From contig NZ_JAWOAR010000178.1 of the NCBI RefSeq assembly GCF_046498435.1, positions 1 to 5,196 of the forward strand: 5,196 bases of DNA, read 5' to 3'. Positions 1 through 4,523 of the stretch are shown piece after piece (position 1 is the stretch's first letter; each line of letters opens with the position of its first letter). The position numbers and the translations under genes were made by a program. A model generated the notes under the pieces. It saw only the letters and a list, made by a program, of their open reading frames with translations. It was not told where the DNA came from and made no database searches. The DNA comes from Longimonas sp046498435 (GTDB taxonomy: Bacteria > Bacteroidota > Rhodothermia > Rhodothermales > Salinibacteraceae).

Positions 1-36
1 CTCACTCCGCTAATACATCCCTCCATTGGGGCATGG

Positions 37-68
37 ATCCCAGATCGTCGCTCCGCTCCGTCTGGGAT
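37..68. repeat. Hairpin repeat, copy 1 of the family also at 369-400
   Basis: ATCCCAGA at 37-44 pairs perfectly with TCTGGGAT at 61-68 around a 16-nt loop, TCGTCGCTCCGCTCCG, and GACGG follows. Compared with copy 2, the third stem pair is C-G here and T-A there, a compensatory change that keeps the stem. Confidence 0.65.
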
Positions 69-141
69 GACGGTGTGGGGGCATAAAAAGCATTTCTGCA
101 TGTTCAACAGCGATCATATGTATAGCACAACGCATTCTGAG

Positions 142-155
142 AGAGGTGCGCCTCT
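142..155. repeat. Short hairpin with four-base loop
   Basis: AGAGG at 142-146 pairs with CCTCT at 151-155 around a TGCG loop. It lies only 8 bp from the large hairpin at 164-205, so the two could stack in one RNA. By itself it is short enough to arise by chance. Confidence 0.35.
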
Positions 156-163
156 ACTCCAAG

Positions 164-205
164 ATTGACCTGTGACAGAGCAGCAGTACTCTGTCACACG
201 TCAAT
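164..205. repeat. Strong 16-bp hairpin with 8-nt loop
   Basis: TGTGACAGAG at 171-180 pairs perfectly with CTCTGTCACA at 189-198. After one C/C mismatch the stem continues with six more pairs (164-169 with 200-205). This is the strongest hairpin in the window. It lies about 280 bp past the end of the AhpD-like gene and has no U-tract on either side, so a simple intrinsic terminator is unlikely. Confidence 0.6.
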
Positions 206-235
206 GTGTGGGTTGCAACGTGCCCCGTTTACATG

Positions 236-287
236 CTGTCATCTTGAGCGTAGCGGCTCCTCCGTCGCCTTCCGCTCACCATGACAG
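236..287. repeat. Long imperfect hairpin repeat of the TGTCATCTTGAGCG type
   Basis: CTGTCAT at 236-242 pairs with ATGACAG at 281-287; after a two-base mismatch TGAGCG (245-250) pairs with CGCTCA (273-278). The loop is 22 nt. The arm resembles the TGTCATCCTGAGCG-type intergenic repeat I know from many bacterial genomes; that resemblance is from memory and not checked by search. Confidence 0.6.
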
Positions 288-368
288 GCTTCGTGGGGGC
301 TGATTGCAGGGCAACCATCAAAATGAGGGTTGACAGAGCAGTAGGCTTCCTCTCTACTCAAAACATAG

Positions 369-400
369 ATTCTAGATCTCCGCTCCGCTTCGTCTGGAAT
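369..400. repeat. Hairpin repeat, copy 2 of the family also at 37-68
   Basis: ATTCTAGA at 369-376 pairs with TCTGGAAT at 393-400 (eight pairs, one of them T-G), around a 16-nt loop that reads TCTCCGCTCCGCTTCG. The loop has the same length and nearly the same sequence as in copy 1. Both copies are followed by GACGG. This looks like a dispersed intergenic palindromic repeat of the kind common in several bacterial phyla. Confidence 0.65.
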
Positions 401-426
401 GACGGGTCGGGGAGCTTGGTGGCTCC

Positions 427-490
427 CACCTCGCCATCCTTCAACACGTTCACACCTCCGTACATCCATACCTCCACACCTCTACACGTT
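427..490. repeat. Degenerate tandem array of eight 8-bp units
   Basis: Read on the minus strand from 490 to 427 the units are AACGTGTA, GAGGTGTG, GAGGTATG, GATGTACG, GAGGTGTG, AACGTGTT, GAAGGATG and GCGAGGTG. The consensus is close to GAGGTGTG. The first unit lies in the last codons of the AhpD-like gene (482-1063), and its TAG stop spans the boundary with the second unit. The AACGTGT type recurs after 40 bp, which suggests a higher-order duplication. Confidence 0.6.
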
Positions 491-1063
491 CGTCTTATCA
501 GGCGCTTCGGCCCAGCCCTCCTGGTTGATCTTGGCCATGATAGGAAAGAGCTGGTCGAGTCCCTCGTCAATCTTGGTCTGCGCCACGTGATTGATGTAGT
601 TGCTCAACGTCTTGAGGCTGATGAGCGCATTGATTTCGTAGAGATGCATGCGGGTGATGCCGCGGTCTTCCAACTGGCTGAGATCCTCGTCATCCAACCA
701 GCCACTCTTATCGAGAATAAGACGCGTGGCCTGCACAACCGCCTTTAGGCGCTCTCCGACAGGCAAGCGTCCTTGATTGATGAGTTCGATGTCTTCTTTG
801 GAAAGCCCGGCTGCGTATCCCAACGCCGCGTGGGTCCGAGCGCAGTAGTGGCAGTCGTTGTACCGCGAGATCGCGAGAATAACCGCCTCGCGCTCATCGT
901 TGGCCAGTTCGCCGTCTTCCATCAGTTCCATCGCAGCGATGTAGATCTGCGCGACAGCCGGATTCGCCTTGTTCACTACCTTGATGATCTCCGGCACCAG
1001 ACCGTAGTAGTCTTGGGCCATTTCGAGCGACCGGTCGAACTCTTCTTGACTGGGCGTAGGCAT
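482..1063 (-). CDS. AhpD-like carboxymuconolactone decarboxylase family protein with CxxC active site
   Basis: The 193-residue, mostly helical protein carries the complete AhpD-type active site: Glu59, Cys71, Cys74 and His78 in the spacing E-x11-C-x2-C-x3-H, within REAVILAISRYNDCHYCART and H. In AhpD these residues form the redox disulfide and its proton relay, which reduces the peroxiredoxin AhpC or lipoyl-protein partners. A thiol-disulfide or peroxide-defence role is likely, but no peroxiredoxin gene is nearby to confirm the partner. Other family blocks are YYGLVPEIIK (19-28), ALGYAAGLSKEDIELI (80-95) and the C-terminal LYEINALISLKTLSNYINH. It lies 48 bp after its cysteine-free paralogue. 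The Met at 1063 starts a normal-length protein; no Shine-Dalgarno sequence is seen. The last codons (for Asn-Val) and the TAG stop lie inside an array of degenerate 8-bp repeats, so the extreme C-terminus may vary between strains. Confidence 0.88.
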   Translation of the reverse strand: MPTPSQEEFDRSLEMAQDYYGLVPEIIKVVNKANPAVAQIYIAAMELMEDGELANDEREAVILAISRYNDCHYCARTHAALGYAAGLSKEDIELINQGRLPVGERLKAVVQATRLILDKSGWLDDEDLSQLEDRGITRMHLYEINALISLKTLSNYINHVAQTKIDEGLDQLFPIMAKINQEGWAEAPDKTNV

Positions 1064-1111
1064 AGTCAGATATACAGATAAGAATGCAGATTAGAGCGAT
1101 CGTGTAGGGGG

Positions 1112-1687
1112 CTATCCCATGAAGAGTCGCTGTCGTTTGGTATCGGCAGGTTCTCGGAACCGATCGCCCAGTTGCTCCTCAATCGGTCGGAGCGGCGCTT
1201 CCACCGGAAAGTCGCTGATGTGATGCGTAAACGCCGTCATCTTCTTCATTCCGGTGAAGGCAAAAATCTCGTACAGATCGCCGCGACGTACGCCTCGCTT
1301 ACGGAGACTGCGCAGCTCGTCCGGACTAAACCACGCGCGGTTGTCACAGGCCTGGCGCGTCGCATCAACGAGAGCGCGGAGGCGGTCGTCTTGGAGCGGC
1401 TCGCCATCCAGCAACTGCCCCACAGCCGTTGAGGAGAGCCCGGCATCCAGCGCCATGCGCACATGGACCACCGCATCGTACCGGCTGCTGTGGATGCGCG
1501 CCAGTTCAAGCAGCACGGCCTGCTGTTCGCGCCGGGTAAGCACCCCCTTCAAGAGCGCTTCGTCGGCAATCAAGTACACGGCAGCGGGGGCCCCTGTGTG
1601 CTGACCGGTCTCCTCAAAAAAGCCCGGTACAACGCCAAATTTTTGTTGGGCTTCCTCACGTATCTCTGTAATCGATGGCTTTTCCAT
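1112..1687 (-). CDS. AhpD/carboxymuconolactone decarboxylase-fold protein lacking the redox cysteines
   Basis: The 191-residue protein aligns without gaps, through the central region, to the neighbouring AhpD-like protein at 482-1063. Shared blocks are FGVVPGFFEE near residue 17, the helix QQAVLLELARIHSSRYDAVV (55-74), the DAGLSS segment (81-86), and the C-terminal DLYEIFAFTGMKKMTAFTHH. The AhpD active-site positions are altered: the Glu is Gln56, the two Cys are Ser68 and Asp71, and only His75 is kept. Disulfide reductase chemistry of the AhpD kind is therefore not expected. Carboxymuconolactone decarboxylase relatives without CxxC exist, so another activity, or a structural role with its paralogue, is possible. 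The protein is not truncated and the frame is intact, so it is not an obvious pseudogene. It lies 48 bp upstream of its paralogue and probably shares a transcript with it. An inverted repeat sits 43-69 bp before its start. Confidence 0.8.
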   Translation of the reverse strand: MEKPSITEIREEAQQKFGVVPGFFEETGQHTGAPAAVYLIADEALLKGVLTRREQQAVLLELARIHSSRYDAVVHVRMALDAGLSSTAVGQLLDGEPLQDDRLRALVDATRQACDNRAWFSPDELRSLRKRGVRRGDLYEIFAFTGMKKMTAFTHHISDFPVEAPLRPIEEQLGDRFREPADTKRQRLFMG

Positions 1688-1729
1688 TAGATGTGGAGCG
1701 ACTCATGAGGTAGATAGCTATTGCTTTCT

Positions 1730-1756
1730 TACAATCTATGTGTGCATAAGATTGTA
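1730..1756 (-). promoter_or_regulatory. Operator-like inverted repeat upstream of the AhpD-fold gene pair
   Basis: TACAATCT at 1730-1737 is repeated in inverse as AGATTGTA at 1749-1756 with an 11-bp spacer. With a one-base bulge the pairing extends inward through TATG/CATA (1737-1740 and 1745-1748). It lies 43-69 bp upstream of the Met at 1687, in an AT-rich stretch that is the natural promoter site for the two AhpD-fold genes. An 8-bp half-site with this spacing suits a dimeric regulator. No promoter hexamers stand out, and the regulator is unknown. Confidence 0.45.
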
Positions 1757-1796
1757 CAACACGTGCGGCGAGATGTCAACCGCAGCATCTCTATTC

Positions 1797-1830
1797 AGGG
1801 GGGCACTTGACCCTACGAAGTACACCCCCT
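1797..1830 (-). terminator. Possible terminator hairpin after the AlbA_2 gene
   Basis: AGGGGG at 1797-1802 can pair with CCCCCT at 1825-1830, and after a bulge ACTT (1805-1808) pairs with AAGT (1818-1821), leaving a 9-nt loop. The hairpin starts 23 bp past the AlbA_2 stop, a good position for a transcription end. There is no U-run after it on the minus strand, so it is not a textbook intrinsic terminator; it could instead stabilise the mRNA 3' end. Confidence 0.4.
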
Positions 1831-1852
1831 CAAATGAATTGTGCAGAAACCG

Positions 1853-2494
1853 TTAATACGAGAGTGTAAAGAAATCCTCGTCGCGGTCGGCGTGCAGCGT
1901 AAGCAGATCGGCCTGGGTGAACTGCACAAGAATGGCTGAGGCCTGCTCGCTTGAGAGATCGGCTATACGGGCAAACTCGGCCACGGTGATGCGACCGTAA
2001 TCCTTCAGATAACTGAGCAGCAGCGACTCCGACTCTCCAAACGACACCGACACACCGTTGGTGGCGGAATCCTCTTCCATGATCCGGATCGACTCGGGGC
2101 TTGCTTCTACGCTCATGTCCTCTACGCGGACATACGCCAGGCCCTCGCTCTCCACGGCGTCGCGCAGCACGTGGGGCTTGCCCGGACTTTCAGGGACGTG
2201 CACCACCAGCACGTCGCGGCGCGGGGCGATGACGACGCGGTCGGTGTGATACGACACGGGCGGATCGCATAGCTGGCTGATCGCGCGGCGCAGCATGAAG
2301 GCTTCTTCTGCAGCGTCATCCACGCCGACGAGGGTGCCGTCGTCATCCACGCCGAGCAGGATGCGTCCGCCGTCGGTGTTAGCCAGGGCAATAACTTCTT
2401 TGGCAATGCGCTTGGCCCGAGGCACACGGTGCTTGAACTCCAGCGTGCGGCCCTCGCCCAGCGAAACCAGTTGCTTCAGTTCTTGGAGCGTCAT
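1853..2494 (-). CDS. AlbA_2 (Schlafen-type) domain protein with C-terminal winged helix
   Basis: The 213-residue protein has two parts. Residues about 10-140 match the AlbA_2 domain found in bacterial Schlafen-like and putative transcription-regulator proteins: GEGRTLEFKHR (13-23), then ANTDGGRILLGVDDDGTLVG (38-57), then VVHVPESPGKPHV (97-109) and AYVRVEDMSVEASPESI (120-136). Residues about 154-213 look like a winged helix-turn-helix, with a helix at SESLLLSYLKDYG, a possible recognition helix at LSSEQASAILVQF, and a wing toward the end. AlbA_2 proteins are often annotated as ATP-binding or DNA-binding regulators, but few have a tested function, and Schlafen relatives include RNases. A DNA-binding regulator is the most likely reading here. 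It lies 132 bp downstream of gpsA and 165 bp upstream of the AhpD-like pair, spacings that could allow its own promoter. Start Met at 2494 puts the domain right at the N-terminus; no Shine-Dalgarno sequence is seen. Confidence 0.85.
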   Translation of the reverse strand: MTLQELKQLVSLGEGRTLEFKHRVPRAKRIAKEVIALANTDGGRILLGVDDDGTLVGVDDAAEEAFMLRRAISQLCDPPVSYHTDRVVIAPRRDVLVVHVPESPGKPHVLRDAVESEGLAYVRVEDMSVEASPESIRIMEEDSATNGVSVSFGESESLLLSYLKDYGRITVAEFARIADLSSEQASAILVQFTQADLLTLHADRDEDFFTLSY

Positions 2495-2626
2495 ACGTAG
2501 TAGATTTGTACCAACAGGACGTACGCAAACGCCCGCTGCTGGATCGTGTTGTACGACGACGCAAAATAGTAGCTACTTCTGCCCCCCCGGACAGTTGCTC
2601 TGCCCCGTGCGGTGCCACGCGCAGTG
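2495..2626. other. gpsA/AlbA_2 gene intergenic gap with short palindrome
   Basis: This 132-bp gap separates the gpsA stop from the AlbA_2 gene start. It holds a perfect 10-bp palindrome, AGTAGCTACT, at 2568-2577 and a run of seven C at 2582-2588. On the minus strand the palindrome is followed by ATTTT, but its stem is too short to call a terminator. A promoter for the AlbA_2 gene may lie here, yet no clear consensus is visible. Confidence 0.3.
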
Positions 2627-3658
2627 CTACGAGGAGGCCGACGACGACGCCGAGCGCACTTCGGGCTTCGGCGCACGCGCCATAAGGCGCTCCATGAGGC
2701 GATGCGGATCGGCATCTTCGTGCAAGATCGCGTGCACAGCGGCGGTAATCGGCATGTCTACGTTGTGCTCCTGGGCCAGGCGGTGGATCGCCTTAGTGGT
2801 GTACACGCCCTCGGCCACCATGTGCATTGCGTCGAGCGCCTCGTTGAGCGTGTGGCCGCGCCCGAGTTGCTCGCCCAGGTGACGGTTGCGGCTGTGCCCG
2901 CTCACGCAGGTCACGACCAGATCGCCGATGCCCGCGAGGCCCGCAAATGTCTCCGGCGCCGCCCCCAGCGCGTGTCCCAGGCGGCGCAACTCGGCCAGTC
3001 CGCGCGTAATGAGCGCCGCTTTGGCGTTGTCGCCGTAGCCTACGCCATCGCAGATGCCCGCAGCCAGTGCCAGCACGTTTTTCGCCGCCCCGGCCAGTTC
3101 CACGCCCAGGCGGTCGGTGTTGGTGTACACACGGAAGCGGTCGGTCATGAACACGTCGCGCACCGCCTCGGCCCACTGTTTATCGGGATGCGCGGCCACG
3201 ACCGTTGTAGGGGCACTCAGCGCCACCTCCTCGGCATGGCTCGGCCCCGACAGCGCCACACACGGCGGATCATTCGGCTGCCACACCTGCTCCATCACCT
3301 GCGTCATGGTGCGGCCCGTGTCGGCGTCGATACCTTTTGCGAGCGAGACCGCGCATTCAACATGCGCAAGATACGGACGCAGCGTCTTGGCCATGTCTTC
3401 CACTGCATGCGAGGGCACCGCCAGCGCCCACATAGACGACGCGGTGGCGGCCTCTTCGACATTAGCAGTAAGCTGTACACCGTCGGGCAGAACCGTACCC
3501 GGCAGATAGGCTTCGTTGCGTCCGGTACTGCGCATGCGTTCAATCTGCGCTTCGGCACGGCCCCACAGGCACACCGTGCGTCCGTTTTGGGCGAGATGCG
3601 CAGCCAGCGCCGTGCCCCAGCTGCCGCTGCCCCAGATTGTCAGGTCGGCATTGTTCAT
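2627..3658 (-). CDS. gpsA: Glycerol-3-phosphate dehydrogenase [NAD(P)+]
   Basis: GpsA reduces dihydroxyacetone phosphate with NAD(P)H to sn-glycerol-3-phosphate, the backbone of membrane phospholipids, in the cytosol. The 343-residue length is normal for the family. The N-terminal Rossmann fold opens with GSGSWGTALA (residues 10-19, GxGxxG at 10-15). Next come VSLAKGI with Lys108, LSGPSHAEEV (136-145), and the catalytic-domain block AGAAKNVLALAAG with Lys193, the expected catalytic lysine. It continues with GDNAKAALITRGLAE (209-223), GLAGIGDLVVTC (240-251) and SGHSRNR (253-259), which supplies the phosphate-binding Arg-Asn pair. Only the tail is unusual: the last 11 residues are a Ser/Ala-rich stretch (EVRSASSSASS) with no known role. 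The Met at 3658 lies nine residues before GxGxxG and is the natural start. The gene sits 59 bp after plsY, whose substrate it makes, and 132 bp before the AlbA_2 gene. Confidence 0.97.
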   Translation of the reverse strand: MNNADLTIWGSGSWGTALAAHLAQNGRTVCLWGRAEAQIERMRSTGRNEAYLPGTVLPDGVQLTANVEEAATASSMWALAVPSHAVEDMAKTLRPYLAHVECAVSLAKGIDADTGRTMTQVMEQVWQPNDPPCVALSGPSHAEEVALSAPTTVVAAHPDKQWAEAVRDVFMTDRFRVYTNTDRLGVELAGAAKNVLALAAGICDGVGYGDNAKAALITRGLAELRRLGHALGAAPETFAGLAGIGDLVVTCVSGHSRNRHLGEQLGRGHTLNEALDAMHMVAEGVYTTKAIHRLAQEHNVDMPITAAVHAILHEDADPHRLMERLMARAPKPEVRSASSSASS

Positions 3659-3717
3659 GTGTCAGGCGGTTCGAGTGGAGGAGAAGGGCGAGTGCCTTGG
3701 GCTGCATCCGGATGCGG

Positions 3718-4395
3718 TTACAGCTCACCGCGCCCAATCATCCCCTGCGCCGGACGAAACGACGAGAACTGGTTTTCTTCGCCGTTCATCAGGCGGCGAA
3801 TGTTGGAGCGATGGGCAATCACAATGCCCAGCGCAAGCAGCACGCCCACCACCAGCACGCTCAGATCAAGGCCGGTATCAAATATAAAGATTTGCACCGC
3901 CACCGCAATGGGAAAGGCGACCGCGCTCGTCATGGACGCCAGCGACACGTATCCAGAGGGCAAGAGCACGGTGACAAAGATCGCCATCACAATCAGCATG
4001 GTGAGCGGTGTAACCGCCAGCAGCACCCCGGCGGTGGTGGCTACGCCTTTGCCTCCATCGAACCCCAGATAAAGGGGAAAGATATGCCCCACAATGGCGG
4101 CAAGTCCGGCCAGCAGCATGATCACGGTATCCAGCTCCCACGCTCCAAATGAAGGAACCGCCCCCAGGCGAAGCTGCGAAAACACGCCCGCGGCCAGTGC
4201 GCCTTTGCCCATGTCAAGCAGCAACGCGCTGGATCCGACCTTCCACCCCAGCACGCGAAAGGCGTTGGTGGCCCCCGCGTTGCCGCTTCCATAGTCGCGC
4301 ACATCCACCCCGTGCACCAGCTTACCCAGCCACACGCTGGAGGGCACCGAGCCAATCAGGTAGCTGAGAACGAGAATGACGGCAATGGACAGCAT
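3718..4395 (-). CDS. plsY: Acyl-phosphate:glycerol-3-phosphate acyltransferase PlsY
   Basis: PlsY is an integral inner-membrane enzyme that transfers an acyl group from acyl-phosphate (made by PlsX) to sn-glycerol-3-phosphate, giving lysophosphatidic acid. All three family motifs are visible: GSVPSSVWLGK (residues 15-25) with GSGNAGATN (36-44) after it, GHIFPLYLGFDGGKGVAT (103-120), and HRSNIRRLMNGEE (195-207). Hydrophobic segments lie near residues 1-24, 54-75, 90-110, 121-147, 150-172 and 176-194, as expected for this multi-pass family. I chose the Met at 4395, which gives 225 residues and places the first membrane helix at the N-terminus, close to the usual 200-220. The frame stays open to a Met at 4518, but that would add 41 polar, basic residues without family resemblance, encoded across a palindromic intergenic region. 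No Shine-Dalgarno sequence precedes 4395. gpsA, which supplies its substrate, follows after 59 bp, so co-transcription is likely. Confidence 0.95.
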   Translation of the reverse strand: MLSIAVILVLSYLIGSVPSSVWLGKLVHGVDVRDYGSGNAGATNAFRVLGWKVGSSALLLDMGKGALAAGVFSQLRLGAVPSFGAWELDTVIMLLAGLAAIVGHIFPLYLGFDGGKGVATTAGVLLAVTPLTMLIVMAIFVTVLLPSGYVSLASMTSAVAFPIAVAVQIFIFDTGLDLSVLVVGVLLALGIVIAHRSNIRRLMNGEENQFSSFRPAQGMIGRGEL

Positions 4396-4446
4396 ATCGG
4401 ATGCGCGGCGGTGCGCCAGGACAGTGAGTGGGGTATGCGTAGGACA

Positions 4447-4491
4447 AACGTAACGCTGTTGGAAGTGCTTTTTGTTCCTTTTCGTTACGTT
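4447..4491. repeat. Perfect 9-bp inverted repeat between purM and plsY
   Basis: AACGTAACG at 4447-4455 is repeated as CGTTACGTT at 4483-4491, with a 27-bp AT-richer spacer. A smaller GGAA/TTCC pair inside the spacer (4461-4464 and 4475-4478) could extend a hairpin. It lies in the 128-bp gap after the purM stop and before the plsY start. It could end the purM transcript, but no clear U-tract follows on the minus strand. It could also be a regulator site for plsY-gpsA. The repeat itself is certain; its role is not. Confidence 0.5.
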
Positions 4492-4523
4492 AAGCCCCTG
4501 TTTCCCCAGTCGTCCCAATGGGT

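Larger units (their letters stand above)
1..481. other. Non-coding, repeat-rich region at the left edge
   Basis: No open frame here resembles a protein I recognise, and the frames present are short and cross the palindromes. The stretch downstream of the AhpD-like gene holds the five hairpins and the octamer array listed separately. It may be a 3' intergenic region with accumulated repeat elements. The next gene lies beyond the left edge. Confidence 0.6.

Noticed and set aside
164..205. The strong hairpin as an intrinsic terminator for the AhpD-like gene
   Set aside because: It is about 280 bp past the stop codon and no U-tract follows it on the minus strand.
239..469. A 76-codon minus-strand open frame in the left intergenic region
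   Set aside because: It is encoded by two hairpin repeats and the edge of the octamer array, has a low-complexity charged composition and no family resemblance.
427..490. CRISPR-like array
   Set aside because: The units are 8 bp, directly adjacent and degenerate, with no spacers, and no cas gene is present.
281..748. A 155-codon plus-strand open frame overlapping the end of the AhpD-like gene
   Set aside because: It crosses the hairpins and the octamer array and then runs antisense to a clear AhpD-like gene; the protein resembles nothing I know.
1771..1790. Small inverted repeat AGATG/CATCT as a terminator
   Set aside because: Only five base pairs with a 10-nt loop and no U-run; likely by chance.
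2612..4072. A 486-codon open frame on the plus strand, opposite gpsA and plsY
   Set aside because: It is long, but it lies entirely antisense to two well-identified genes, its translation is rich in Arg, His and Ala with no domain pattern, and such frames are a usual by-product of GC-rich codon use.
4396..4518. An N-terminal extension of PlsY by 41 residues
   Set aside because: The extension is polar and basic, lies ahead of the first membrane helix, is absent from the PlsY family as I know it, and covers a palindromic intergenic stretch.
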